A stretch of DNA of 64,000 nt, taken from the NCBI RefSeq assembly GCF_026340095.1, contig NZ_JAPEPO010000001.1:4060501-4124500 (forward strand), given 5' to 3'. Under the pieces are notes generated by a model that saw only the letters and a program-made list of their open reading frames with translations, was not told the DNA's origin and searched no databases. The position numbers and the translations under genes are program-made. Source of the stretch: Streptomyces sp. NBC_01446. Its GTDB lineage: Bacteria > Actinomycetota > Actinomycetes > Streptomycetales > Streptomycetaceae. Positions 10,893 through 18,749 of this stretch are shown here, in pieces (the first letter of the stretch is position 1; every line of letters begins with the position of its first letter).

Positions 10893-10913
10893 TTGTCCAC
10901 AGGCTGTGCACAG
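10893..10913. promoter_or_regulatory. Pair of DnaA boxes in the dnaA promoter region
   Basis: TTGTCCACA at 10893-10901 (plus, exact consensus) and CTGTGCACA on the minus strand at 10905-10913, 3 bp apart and about 140 bp upstream of the dnaA start. Paired boxes here are known to autoregulate dnaA in Streptomyces. The whole 10758-11132 interval (375 bp) is the divergent dnaA/rpmH promoter region; nothing else is recognised in it. Confidence 0.85.
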
Positions 10914-11132
10914 TGTCCCTCACCCGATGGCGGTTTGACCGAATGGACCAGCCGCGCGTACCGTGACCAGGTCGAGTTGTCGATGGCTGCTGCCGCCTGC
11001 CTCCGATGGGCAAAGATCACGATCTGTGATTGTGAAGCGGTGCACTCGGTGCGTTTACGCGAGCTTCTCGTGGGCGCACGGTGACAGCCAGGCGATGTCC
11101 CGCCACTACACGATCATTTCTGGAGCCCCCGA

Positions 11133-11270
11133 GTGAGCAAGCGCACCTTCCAGCCGAACAACCGTCGTCGCGCCAAGACCCACGGCTTCCGCCTGCGGAT
11201 GCGTACCCGTGCCGGCCGCGCGATTCTCGCGAACCGCCGTGGCAAGGGTCGCGCCGAGCTGTCCGCCTGA
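11133..11270 (+). CDS. rpmH: 50S ribosomal protein L34
   Basis: 45-residue basic protein (begins MSKRTFQPNNRRRAKTHGF, ends GRAELSA). Length and sequence are typical for L34. GTG start at 11133 with TGGAG just upstream. First gene of the rpmH-rnpA-yidD-yidC-jag-rsmG block that diverges from dnaA in most bacteria. Confidence 0.98.
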   Translation: MSKRTFQPNNRRRAKTHGFRLRMRTRAGRAILANRRGKGRAELSA

Positions 11271-11288
11271 TCGCGTACAGGTCATGAC

Positions 11289-11660
11289 GTGCTGCCTTCC
11301 GAGAATCGGCTGAGGCGGCGCGAAGACTTCGCGACCGCGGTACGCCGAGGACGCCGGGCCGGTCGCCCGCTCCTTGTCGTCCATCTACGTAGCGGTGCAA
11401 CGGACCCGCACGCGCCTGGGGAGAGCGTTCCCCCGACGCGTGCGGGTTTCGTCGTGAGCAAGGCAGTCGGTGGAGCTGTCGTACGTAACGCGGTAAAGCG
11501 CAGACTTCGCCACCTCATGCGCGACCGACTCGCACTGTTGTCCCCCGGTAGCCTGGTAGTCGTACGTGCGTTGCCCGGCGCGGGTGACGCCGACCATGCA
11601 CAGCTGGCCCGAGACCTGGATGCCGCCCTTCAGCGGCTGCTGGGAGGGGGCGCGCGATGA
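11289..11660 (+). CDS. rnpA: Ribonuclease P protein component
   Basis: 123 residues. Protein cofactor of RNase P, which matures tRNA 5' ends. The RNR signature is present in VVRNAVKRRLRHLMR, and the N-terminal NRLRRREDFATAVRRGRR is typical. GTG start at 11289, 18 bp after rpmH. The stop overlaps the yidD start by 4 bp (ATGA), implying translational coupling. Confidence 0.97.
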   Translation: MLPSENRLRRREDFATAVRRGRRAGRPLLVVHLRSGATDPHAPGESVPPTRAGFVVSKAVGGAVVRNAVKRRLRHLMRDRLALLSPGSLVVVRALPGAGDADHAQLARDLDAALQRLLGGGAR

Positions 11661-12016
11661 AATACCCGCTGCTTGCTCTGATCAAGCTCTACCAGTGGAC
11701 CATCAGCCCTCTGCTGGGGCCTGTGTGCAAGTACTACCCGTCGTGTTCCCACTACGGCTTCACAGCGATCGACCGCCATGGTGCGATCAAGGGAACAGCT
11801 CTTACCGCCTGGCGCATCCTCCGGTGCAATCCGTGGTCGCTCGGCGGTGTCGACCACGTTCCGCCGCGCAAGCGTCCGCGGTGGCACGAAATGCTGCGTA
11901 ACGCCTGGCGCGAACGCAAGGGCGGGCCTTCCGCCGCCGGCGCGCCTTCAGAGTGTGGCCACACCAGCCCCTCGAGCCCCGCCGCCGAGACCCCGTCCCA
12001 TGCTCAAGGAGCTTGA
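11657..12016 (+). CDS. yidD: Membrane protein insertion efficiency factor YidD
   Basis: 119 residues. Small peripheral membrane protein that assists YidC. The conserved core is IKLYQWTISPLLGPVCKYYPSCSHY with the two cysteines, then AWRILRCNPWSLGGVDHVP. A polar C-terminal tail of about 35 residues (Ser/Pro/Ala-rich) is longer than in E. coli, as is common in actinomycetes. It overlaps rnpA by 4 bp and is 3 bp from yidC. Confidence 0.95.
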   Translation: MKYPLLALIKLYQWTISPLLGPVCKYYPSCSHYGFTAIDRHGAIKGTALTAWRILRCNPWSLGGVDHVPPRKRPRWHEMLRNAWRERKGGPSAAGAPSECGHTSPSSPAAETPSHAQGA

Positions 12017-12019
12017 TTA

Positions 12020-13309
12020 GTGGACACGATTGCCGGTTTTTTCAGCTTCATCACGACACCAGTTTCGTGGGTCATCGTCCAGTTCCACTCGTTGTACGGG
12101 GCGATCTTCGGCCCGGACACGGGCTGGGCCTGGGGCCTGTCCATCGTGTCCCTGGTGATCCTGATCCGTATCTGCCTGATTCCGCTCTTTGTGAAGCAGA
12201 TCAAGGCCACTCGGGCGATGCAGACGTTGCAGCCCGAGATGAAGAAGATCCAGGAGCGCTACAAGAACGACAAGCAGCGCCAGTCCGAAGAAATGATGAA
12301 GCTGTACAAGGAGACGGGTACCAATCCGCTCTCCTCGTGCCTTCCCATCCTGGCGCAGTCCCCGTTCTTCTTTGCCCTGTACCACGTGCTCAACGGCATC
12401 GCGACGGGCACCACGATCGGTGTCATCGACGACAACCTGCTGGCGAGCGCGCGTAAGGCGCACATCTTCGGTGCCCCGCTCGCGGCCAAGTTCACCGACT
12501 CCGCGGACAAGGTCGCCTCGCTCGGCGCCACGCTGACCGACGTCCGCGTCGTCACCGCGATCATGATCGTGATGATGTCGGCGTCGCAGTTCTACACGCA
12601 GCGCCAGCTGATGACGAAGAACGTCGACATGACGGTCAAGACGCCGTTCATGCAGCAGCAGAAGATGCTGATGTACGTCTTCCCGGTCATGTTCGCCGTC
12701 TTCGGCATCAACTTCCCGGTCGGTGTTCTCGTCTACTGGCTGACCACCAACGTGTGGACCATGGGCCAGCAGATGTATGTCATCCGCCAGAACCCGACCC
12801 CGGGCAGCAAGGCGCAGGCCGCGTTCCTGGAGCGTCTGCTCAAGCACGTCTCGCACGCCGAGAGGACGCGCAACCGCCGCGAGCGCGCCGTCGTCAAGGC
12901 GATCGTCTCCAAGGGCCGCGAGCGCAACGAGTTCGAGCGCAAGTTCATCAACGGCCTGACCAAGGTGAACCTCGCCGCCCAGGCCGACGGAACGGTCATC
13001 AAGAGCACGGCCGGCACCCTGACTGAGGACGAGGACGGGGGCCAGACCACGGGCGGTACGCCGAAGCGGCAGCAGCCCAAGCGCCAGTCCAAGTCGCAGC
13101 GCCAGCACGGCACCGCCCAGGGCGCGGCCAAGGACGAGTCCGACGCACCGGAGCCCACGTCCCTCGAGAAGAAGGACGAGGCGGAAGACGCCAAGCCCGA
13201 GGCCAAGCCGGCCGGTGGCAAGCCCGCTTCCGGCACCCCTGCCCGCAGCAAAGCCAAGTCCGGACAGCGCAAGGGCCCGCAGCGGCCCAAGTCCCCGTCC
13301 AAGAAGTAA
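12020..13309 (+). CDS. yidC: Membrane protein insertase YidC
   Basis: 429 residues. YidC/Oxa1 insertase placing proteins in the cytoplasmic membrane. It has hydrophobic segments near the N-terminus (FFSFITTPVSWVIVQFH), a conserved cytoplasmic loop RAMQTLQPEMKKIQERYKND, then SPFFFALYHVL and the last pair around MYVFPVMFAVFGINFPVGVLVYWLTT. The cytosolic C-terminal tail (about 130 residues) is Lys/Gln/Pro-rich and basic, consistent with ribosome contact. GTG start at 12020 preceded by AAGGAG. Typical single actinobacterial YidC without the E. coli periplasmic domain. Confidence 0.97.
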   Translation: MDTIAGFFSFITTPVSWVIVQFHSLYGAIFGPDTGWAWGLSIVSLVILIRICLIPLFVKQIKATRAMQTLQPEMKKIQERYKNDKQRQSEEMMKLYKETGTNPLSSCLPILAQSPFFFALYHVLNGIATGTTIGVIDDNLLASARKAHIFGAPLAAKFTDSADKVASLGATLTDVRVVTAIMIVMMSASQFYTQRQLMTKNVDMTVKTPFMQQQKMLMYVFPVMFAVFGINFPVGVLVYWLTTNVWTMGQQMYVIRQNPTPGSKAQAAFLERLLKHVSHAERTRNRRERAVVKAIVSKGRERNEFERKFINGLTKVNLAAQADGTVIKSTAGTLTEDEDGGQTTGGTPKRQQPKRQSKSQRQHGTAQGAAKDESDAPEPTSLEKKDEAEDAKPEAKPAGGKPASGTPARSKAKSGQRKGPQRPKSPSKK

Positions 13310-13324
13310 GAAGGAGTCCATCCC

Positions 13325-13837
13325 GTGACGGAAGGCACCACCTCCGCCGCTCCTGAGGGCAGCGACACCCTGACTCGCCTCGAGCAGGAAGGCGAGATCG
13401 CGGCGGACTACCTCGAGGGTCTGCTGGACATCGCCGACCTCGACGGCGACATCGACATGGACGTCGAGGCCGACCGCGCCGCCGTCTCGATCGTCAGCGA
13501 CGCGTCCACACGCGACCTGCAGAAGCTGGTCGGCCGCGACGGTGAGGTCCTCGAGGCCCTCCAGGAACTGACCCGTCTGGCGGTCCACCGGGAGACCGGG
13601 GACCGCAGCCGTCTCATGCTGGACATCGCCGGTTACCGTGCGAAGAAGCGTGCTGAGCTCTCCGAGCTGGGCGCCAAGGCTGCGGCTGAGGTGAAGAGCA
13701 ACGGCGAGCCGGTCAAGCTCGACCCGATGACGCCCTTCGAGCGCAAGGTCGTCCACGACGCGGTCAAGGCCGCCGGCCTGCGCAGCGAGTCCGAGGGCGA
13801 GGAGCCGCAGCGCTTCGTCGTCGTGCTCCCCGCCTGA
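13325..13837 (+). CDS. jag: Jag/SpoIIIJ-associated RNA-binding protein (KH-R3H)
   Basis: 170 residues with a KH-like domain (about 30-100: DMDVEADRAAVSIV, LVGRDGEVLEALQELTRLAV) and a C-terminal R3H domain (about 105-168: RSRLMLDIAGYRAKKRAEL, LDPMTPFERKVVHDAV). Lacks the N-terminal Jag_N domain of firmicute Jag/KhpB. GTG start at 13325 with GAAGGAG 8 bp upstream. It follows yidC in the standard order. Confidence 0.95.
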   Translation: MTEGTTSAAPEGSDTLTRLEQEGEIAADYLEGLLDIADLDGDIDMDVEADRAAVSIVSDASTRDLQKLVGRDGEVLEALQELTRLAVHRETGDRSRLMLDIAGYRAKKRAELSELGAKAAAEVKSNGEPVKLDPMTPFERKVVHDAVKAAGLRSESEGEEPQRFVVVLPA

Positions 13838-13852
13838 GCGGTACGTCGCTCC

Positions 13853-13882
13853 ACGGCCCCGTCTGTTCGCAGGCGGGGCCGT
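13853..13882 (+). terminator. Hairpin after jag
   Basis: Stem ACGGCCCCG/CGGGGCCGT plus CTG/CAG closing a TTCG loop, followed by a short T-rich stretch (ATCTTTGT). Probable terminator or attenuator between jag and rsmG. Confidence 0.75.
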
Positions 13883-13944
13883 ATCTTTGTCAGCCTGATA
13901 GTCAGCCACCCAACGCGGTAGCGCGGTACGGAAGGACGGTCCAC

Positions 13945-14661
13945 GTGACGGAGGCAGCAGAGCTTCCCCCGGCTCCTGAACAGGCCCGAGCGGTATTCGG
14001 CGAGCGCTACACGGACGCGGTCCGGTACGCGGAGCTGCTGGCCGACGCGGGGGTGCAGCGTGGTCTCATCGGTCCCCGGGAAGTGCCCCGGCTGTGGGAG
14101 CGGCACATCCTGAACTGCGCCGTGCTGTCCGAGGTCGTGCCGGAGGGCGTCACCGTGTGCGATGTGGGCTCCGGCGCCGGACTGCCCGGTATCCCGCTGG
14201 CCCTGGTGCGGCCCGACCTGAAGATCACGCTCCTGGAGCCGCTGCTGCGGCGCACGACATTCCTCACCGAGGTCGTCGAGCTGCTCGGCCTCGACCATGT
14301 GACCGTGGTCCGCGGCCGTGCCGAAGAGGTCCTCGGCAAGCTGACTCCCGTCCATGTGGTGACGGCGCGCGCGGTCGCTCCGCTGGACCGTCTCGCGGCG
14401 TGGGGCGTCCCGCTGCTGCGGCCGTACGGCGAGATGCTGGCCCTCAAGGGCGACACCGCAGAGGAAGAAGTCAAGAGCGCGGGGGCTGCCCTGAGCAAGC
14501 TCGGCGCGGTGGCCACCTCGGTACTTCACGTCGGCGAAGGCGTGGTGGATCCGCTTTCGACCGTGGTGCGTGTCGAGGTCGGGGAGAGCCCCGGTGGTGT
14601 GCGCTTCGCGGCGAAGCGCGCCAAGGCAGCTCGCGTCGGGCGGGTTCGGCGTCGACGCTGA
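13945..14661 (+). CDS. rsmG: 16S rRNA (guanine527-N7)-methyltransferase RsmG
   Basis: 238 residues. SAM-dependent methyltransferase acting on G527 of 16S rRNA (loss gives low-level streptomycin resistance in several bacteria). Signature ERHILNCAVLSEVVPEG, SAM motif VCDVGSGAGLPGIPLA, and VVTARAVAPLDRLAAW. The C-terminus is Arg-rich. GTG start at 13945 with GGAAGGA upstream. Confidence 0.97.
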   Translation: MTEAAELPPAPEQARAVFGERYTDAVRYAELLADAGVQRGLIGPREVPRLWERHILNCAVLSEVVPEGVTVCDVGSGAGLPGIPLALVRPDLKITLLEPLLRRTTFLTEVVELLGLDHVTVVRGRAEEVLGKLTPVHVVTARAVAPLDRLAAWGVPLLRPYGEMLALKGDTAEEEVKSAGAALSKLGAVATSVLHVGEGVVDPLSTVVRVEVGESPGGVRFAAKRAKAARVGRVRRRR

Positions 14662-14724
14662 TGTTGCTCGTCCTCTTCGAGGCGTCTGCTGTGTTCTAGG
14701 CGACAGTGTGTTTCTCGCGGTGAT

Positions 14725-14755
14725 GGCCGCTCGGGTCCTCGGGACCTGAGCGGCC
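14725..14755 (+). terminator. rsmG terminator
   Basis: Inverted repeat GGCCGCTC-GGTCC / GGACC-GAGCGGCC with a GTTGCTTTTT tract immediately after. A classic rho-independent terminator closing the rpmH-rsmG block. Confidence 0.88.
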
Positions 14756-14969
14756 GTTGCTTTTTCCTGAGCTGTCATCGATTTTTAGGTGACGCTTGTC
14801 TCGTGGGTCTCCAGTGTCTGGCGTCGGAAGCTCACGCACTGGACGGCACCGAGGGGGCGTTTGCGGGTTGCCGCTGATCCGTCCTGGCGGCGACCTGGAC
14901 TCCGTGAAACCTGCCAAACGTATGTATGTCGGGGTGTCGCACGGGTGCCGACCGGGCTGCGGTGCATCG

Positions 14970-14985
14970 TGTTTCACGTGAAACG
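14970..14985. other. parS: parS site 1 (upstream of parA)
   Basis: TGTTTCACGTGAAACG, 15 of 16 matches to the ParB-binding consensus. Lies about 170 bp upstream of the parA start, in the 14662-15142 gene-free interval. Confidence 0.92.
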
Positions 14986-15079
14986 TCGCTCACTGCTGCA
15001 TGGCATCATCAGTCGCGGTCGCGCCGCGGCTGCACCCCGCGACCGTAGGCCTCTCGGATCCCTCGAATCGGGCACGGAG

Positions 15080-15106
15080 TTGTCCACAGAGGCCGTTTCC
15101 TCCACA
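15080..15106 (+). promoter_or_regulatory. DnaA-box pair upstream of parA
   Basis: TTGTCCACA (15080-15088, exact consensus) and TCCTCCACA (15098-15106), 110 bp to the right of parS site 1 and about 40-60 bp before the chosen parA start. Possible DnaA input to parAB; no data. Confidence 0.6.
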
Positions 15107-15142
15107 GAAGACAGGGCCTCGCTGGTTCACGACCCCGAAAGC

Positions 15143-16219
15143 ATGGGAGGCTCTGTTCATTGCGAGCCTGAAGTCGAGGAGAGTGAATCCTTGCGGTCCG
15201 ACGCCAACATCGCGGGACCGATGACCGATCCGGTCCCCGGTCCCCGTACCGAGTCGGTGGGGGAGGATGTTTCACGTGAAACACCGCCTCCGATGGACGA
15301 CACCCCTATCGGTCGTGCTGCCCAGCTGGCGGTAGAAGCTCTTGGTCGCGCAGGCGAGGGCCTGCCGCGACCTGAGCAGACCCGCGTCATGGTGGTTGCC
15401 AACCAGAAGGGCGGGGTCGGCAAGACCACGACAACGGTCAACCTTGCTGCCTCGCTGGCGCTGCACGGCGCCCGCGTGCTGGTGATCGACCTGGATCCGC
15501 AGGGCAACGCCTCCACGGCTCTGGGTATCGACCACCACGCCGAAGTCCCTTCGATCTACGACGTGTTGGTCGAGAGCAAGCCGCTCTCCGAAGTCGTACA
15601 GCCCGTGGTCGATGTGGAGGGCCTCTTCTGCGCCCCAGCCACCATCGATCTCGCCGGTGCGGAGATCGAGCTGGTCTCGCTGGTGGCACGCGAGAGCAGA
15701 CTGCAGCGCGCGATCCAGGCATATGAGCAGCCTTTGGATTACATCCTCATCGACTGCCCTCCGTCGCTCGGCCTGCTGACCGTCAACGCTCTGGTCGCCG
15801 GCGCCGAGGTGCTGATCCCGATCCAGTGCGAGTACTACGCACTGGAGGGCCTGGGGCAGCTCCTGCGCAACGTGGATCTGGTGCGCGGGCATCTGAACCC
15901 GGATCTGCATGTGTCGACGATCCTGCTCACGATGTACGACGGCCGCACCCGGCTGGCGTCGCAGGTCGCCGACGAGGTCCGGAGCCACTTCGGTGAAGAG
16001 GTCCTGCGGACGAGCATCCCGCGTTCCGTGCGTATCTCCGAGGCCCCGAGCTATGGACAGACGGTGCTCACCTACGATCCGGGGTCGAGCGGCGCACTCT
16101 CCTACCTCGAGGCGGCGCGGGAGATGGCGCTGCGCGGGGTCGGCATCCGCTACGACGCTCAGCACGCCCATACGGGCACTCAACTTGACCAGCACAGCAC
16201 GGTGGAGGGTATCCAGTGA
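15143..16219 (+). CDS. parA: Chromosome partitioning ATPase ParA
   Basis: 358 residues from ATG 15143 (MGGSVHCEPEVEE). Walker-type ATPase that works with ParB to position the origin region; in Streptomyces it extends from the hyphal tip and is needed for aerial segregation. The deviant Walker A is KGGVGKTT (about 89-96), later DLDPQGNAST, and LIDCPPSLGLLT. The N-terminal about 80 residues are variable and acidic. The start is uncertain: no clear ribosome site, an in-frame ATG at 15221, and an open frame extending upstream. parS site 2 lies inside the coding region and supplies DVSRET. Its stop overlaps parB by 4 bp. Confidence 0.95.
   Translation: MGGSVHCEPEVEESESLRSDANIAGPMTDPVPGPRTESVGEDVSRETPPPMDDTPIGRAAQLAVEALGRAGEGLPRPEQTRVMVVANQKGGVGKTTTTVNLAASLALHGARVLVIDLDPQGNASTALGIDHHAEVPSIYDVLVESKPLSEVVQPVVDVEGLFCAPATIDLAGAEIELVSLVARESRLQRAIQAYEQPLDYILIDCPPSLGLLTVNALVAGAEVLIPIQCEYYALEGLGQLLRNVDLVRGHLNPDLHVSTILLTMYDGRTRLASQVADEVRSHFGEEVLRTSIPRSVRISEAPSYGQTVLTYDPGSSGALSYLEAAREMALRGVGIRYDAQHAHTGTQLDQHSTVEGIQ
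15268..15283. other. parS: parS site 2 (inside parA)
   Basis: TGTTTCACGTGAAACA, exact consensus, within the 5' coding part of parA; read as codons it gives the residues VSRET. Confidence 0.93.
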
Positions 16220-17319
16220 GCGAGCGACGGAGGGGACTGGGCCGTGGCCTCGGCGCACTGATTCCAGCAGCCCCCACCCCCGACAAGACGGCACCAGGCA
16301 ACGCTATGGGAGGTGCACCCGGCTCGCCTTCCGCCGGGCCCGTCCTGACGGCGGAGCGCGGAGTGGCGGCGGCGAAGGTTGCCTCGCTTCCGCAGCCCCA
16401 TGTTTCACATGAAACAGAGGATTTGTTCGGCGGGCCGGTGGACGCTCCGGAAGCGTCGGCGGGAGCGTACTTCGCCGAGCTTCCGATTGACGCCATCACG
16501 CCCAACCCGCGTCAGCCGCGCGAGGTGTTCGACGAGGACGCCCTCGCCGAGCTCGTCACCTCGATCAAGGAAGTCGGGCTTCTCCAGCCCGTCGTCGTAC
16601 GGCAGCTGAGCTCGTCGCGCTTCGAGCTCATCATGGGTGAGCGCCGCTGGCGCGCCTGCCGCGAGGCTGGTCTGGAGCGCATTCCGGCGATCGTCCGGGC
16701 GACGGACGACGAGAAGCTTCTCCTCGACGCACTCCTGGAGAACCTGCACCGCGCTCAGCTGAACCCGCTGGAGGAGGCTGCCGCCTACGACCAGTTGCTG
16801 AAGGACTTCAACTGCACGCACGACCAGTTGGCCGACCGGATCGGGCGTTCGCGGCCGCAGGTCTCCAACACGTTGCGGCTCCTGAAGCTCTCTCCGGCAG
16901 TTCAGCGCCGGGTGGCCGCGGGCGTGCTGTCGGCCGGCCATGCGCGTGCCCTGCTCTCCGTGGAGGACTCTGAGGATCAGGACCGTCTCGCTCACCGGAT
17001 CGTCGCCGAAGGGCTCTCGGTGCGGGCCGTCGAGGAGATCGTGACCCTGATGGGCTCACGGCCGACGAGCACGGCGCGAGCCAAGGGTCCGCGGGCCGGG
17101 ACCCGTCTCTCGCCGGCGCTCAGTGAGCTTGCCACGCGGCTGTCCGACCGGTTCGAGACGCGAGTGAAGGTCGACCTCGGGCAGAAGAAGGGCAAGATCG
17201 TAGTCGAGTTCGCCTCGATGGACGATCTGGAGCGCATCCTCGGTCAGCTCGCTCCGGGTGAGGGACCCGTCCTCCAGCACGGAGCGACGGAGGACGAGGA
17301 CCAGGAGAACGAGGGCTAG
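16216..17319 (+). CDS. parB: Chromosome partitioning protein ParB
   Basis: 367 residues. CTP-dependent sliding clamp that loads at parS. Box I AELVTSIKEVGLLQPVVVR, the CTPase motif GERRWRACREAG (about 141-152), ENLHRAQLNPLEEA, a DNA-binding helix-turn-helix (about 191-213: LADRIGRSRPQVSNTLRLL) and a C-terminal dimerisation domain. The N-terminal about 80 residues are variable; they include HVSHET, coded by a one-mismatch parS. GTG start at 16216 overlaps the parA stop, so the pair is coupled. A hairpin terminator follows. Confidence 0.97.
   Translation: MSERRRGLGRGLGALIPAAPTPDKTAPGNAMGGAPGSPSAGPVLTAERGVAAAKVASLPQPHVSHETEDLFGGPVDAPEASAGAYFAELPIDAITPNPRQPREVFDEDALAELVTSIKEVGLLQPVVVRQLSSSRFELIMGERRWRACREAGLERIPAIVRATDDEKLLLDALLENLHRAQLNPLEEAAAYDQLLKDFNCTHDQLADRIGRSRPQVSNTLRLLKLSPAVQRRVAAGVLSAGHARALLSVEDSEDQDRLAHRIVAEGLSVRAVEEIVTLMGSRPTSTARAKGPRAGTRLSPALSELATRLSDRFETRVKVDLGQKKGKIVVEFASMDDLERILGQLAPGEGPVLQHGATEDEDQENEG
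16401..16416. other. parS: parS-like site 3 (inside parB, one mismatch)
   Basis: TGTTTCACATGAAACA, one central change from consensus, coding for VSHET in ParB. Confidence 0.75.
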
Positions 17320-17357
17320 GAGAACGGGGGTTGGTCCCGTTCGACGCAAGTCTCACG

Positions 17358-17400
17358 AGAGCAGGTCGTGTCCGGTGTGTACCGGAACACGGCCTGCTCT
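17358..17400 (+). terminator. parB terminator
   Basis: Arms AGAGCAGG-CGTGT / ACACG-CCTGCTCT enclosing an inner CCGG/CCGG pairing; ends with TTTGCTTTC. Lies 39 bp past the parB stop. Confidence 0.8.
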
Positions 17401-17494
17401 TTGCTTTCTGTCGGTTTCGATGGAATCGCTTCGTGGATACGATGCGACGGGGAAGAGCGCACCCCTCAAAGTCACCTCATACGGGAGGCGGGTC

Positions 17495-17752
17495 ATGCAA
17501 TCGGTGAGTCGTGCCGGGCTGATGACCGCAGGTCTCGGGCTGGGCGCGGTCGGCGGTTTCGTCGGCAGCCTGCTCAGGGAACGGAGCGCTCTGACAGCCG
17601 CCCGTGACGCGGCGGGCGAAGGAAGTGAGGAACTGCCTTCATGGGGCGTCGGCTCGTACCGCTCACACTGGACAACCTTCCGGACCTTCCCAAGCGTTGC
17701 CGGTCGTGTGTCTTCTGGGAGCTGGATCCGGTCAGCGGCCAAGCCGCGGTAA
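17495..17752 (+). CDS. Possible small membrane ORF overlapping the GNAT gene
   Basis: 85 codons from an ATG with a very good ribosome site (GGAGG 7 bp upstream). The first 30 residues hold a Gly/Ala-rich hydrophobic stretch (AGLMTAGLGLGAVGGFVGSLL) that could cross the membrane. The last 112 bp overlap the start of the GNAT gene in another frame, so the C-terminal half may be non-native. It may instead be a leader whose translation feeds the GNAT gene. Not recognised; an artefact is possible. Confidence 0.3.
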   Translation: MQSVSRAGLMTAGLGLGAVGGFVGSLLRERSALTAARDAAGEGSEELPSWGVGSYRSHWTTFRTFPSVAGRVSSGSWIRSAAKPR

Positions 17753-18258
17753 AGGCGGGCACTCCGGAGCTGGAGAAGGAGGCCTGGATTTCGGCTGTCC
17801 TCCTGGAATGGGGTTCCTGCGGCCGGGTTGTCTACGTGGACGATGTCCCGGTCGGCTACGTGCTCTACGCGCCGCCGGCGTATGTCCCCCGCGCCACTGC
17901 CTTTCCCACGAGTCCGGTCTCCCCCGATGCCGTGCAGCTGATGACGGCGTGGATCATGCCCGGCTATCAGGGCCAGGGGCTCGGCCGGGTGATGGTGCAG
18001 ACCGTAGCCAAGGATCTGCTGCGGAGGGGGTTCAAGGCGATCGAGGCGTTCGGCGATGCGCAGTGGAAGGAACCGGCCTGCATGCTCCCCGCAGACCATC
18101 TCCTGGCCGTCGGCTTCAAGACCGTGCGGCCTCACCCCTCCTATCCGCGTCTCCGCCTTGAGCTGCGTACGACGCTGTCGTGGAAGGAGGACGTCGAGCT
18201 CGCCCTGGACCGGCTCCTCGGAGCGGTACAGAAGGAACCGGCGCTCCGCCCCCTGTGA
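17641..18258 (+). CDS. GNAT family N-acetyltransferase next to parB
   Basis: 205 residues. Acetyl-CoA-binding motif A is visible as AWIMPGYQGQGLGRVMVQTVAKDLLRRG, followed by EAFGDAQ. An N-terminal CRSCVFWEL with two cysteines is unusual for GNATs. ATG 17641 is preceded by GAGGA at a long spacing. The gene sits between parB and trxA, a position kept in Streptomyces. Substrate unknown. Convergent with trxA and separated from it by a terminator that runs into parS site 4. Confidence 0.85.
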   Translation: MGRRLVPLTLDNLPDLPKRCRSCVFWELDPVSGQAAVKAGTPELEKEAWISAVLLEWGSCGRVVYVDDVPVGYVLYAPPAYVPRATAFPTSPVSPDAVQLMTAWIMPGYQGQGLGRVMVQTVAKDLLRRGFKAIEAFGDAQWKEPACMLPADHLLAVGFKTVRPHPSYPRLRLELRTTLSWKEDVELALDRLLGAVQKEPALRPL

Positions 18259-18280
18259 GTCTCGATCCATCCGTTGCGGC

Positions 18281-18326
18281 GAAACACGAACGGGCCAACC
18301 CGGTTGGGTTGGCCCGTTCGTGTTTC
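18281..18326. terminator. Bidirectional terminator overlapping parS
   Basis: Perfect 21-bp arms (18281-18301 and 18306-18326) with a GGTT loop, between the convergent GNAT and trxA genes. The last six bases of the right arm are the first six of parS site 4. Confidence 0.88.
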
Positions 18327-18336
18327 ACGTGAAACA
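18321..18336. other. parS: parS site 4 (GNAT-trxA intergenic)
   Basis: TGTTTCACGTGAAACA, exact consensus; overlaps the terminator stem by 6 bp. Confidence 0.94.
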
Positions 18337-18367
18337 TCGCCGCTCCGCCATGGAGCCGCATCGCCGA

Positions 18368-18700
18368 TCAGTTGGCGATGAAGTCCTCGAGGTCGCGCAC
18401 GATGGCGGCCTTCGGCTTGGCGCCGACGATGGTCTTGGCGACCTCGCCGCCCTGGTAGACGTTCAGGGTCGGGATCGACATGACGCCGTACTTCGCGGCG
18501 ATGGCCGGGTTCTCGTCGATGTTGAGCTTGACGACCTCGATCTTGTCGCCGTACTCGGCGGCGATCGCCTCGAGGGACGGCGCGATCTGGCGGCACGGTC
18601 CGCACCAGGCGGCCCAGAAGTCCACCAGTACGGGCTTGTCGCTCTTGAGGACGTCCTCGTCGAAGGAAGCGTCGGTCACGTTCTTGAGGTTGCCGGCCAC
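18368..18700 (-). CDS. trxA: Thioredoxin
   Basis: 110 residues. Cytosolic thiol reductant with the active site WCGPC (in FWAAWCGPCRQIAP) and the cis-proline region GVMSIPTLNVYQGG. GTG start at 18700 with GGAG 6 bp upstream. It is 49 bp downstream of trxB and probably co-transcribed from the sigma-R-type promoter before trxB. Confidence 0.97.
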   Translation of the reverse strand: MAGNLKNVTDASFDEDVLKSDKPVLVDFWAAWCGPCRQIAPSLEAIAAEYGDKIEVVKLNIDENPAIAAKYGVMSIPTLNVYQGGEVAKTIVGAKPKAAIVRDLEDFIAN

Positions 18701-18749
18701 GGCGGGCTCCTTAGCTACTTTGGTGATGCGGTGGGGCGGGTGTGAGTTC

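Noticed and set aside
12017..13909. 630-residue minus-strand frame opposite yidC and jag
   Set aside because: Antisense to genes with clear family motifs; composition is a codon-complement artefact.
15009..15284. Small peptides beginning MFHVKH or similar near parS sites
   Set aside because: The shared N-terminus is the parS sequence read as codons, not a protein family.
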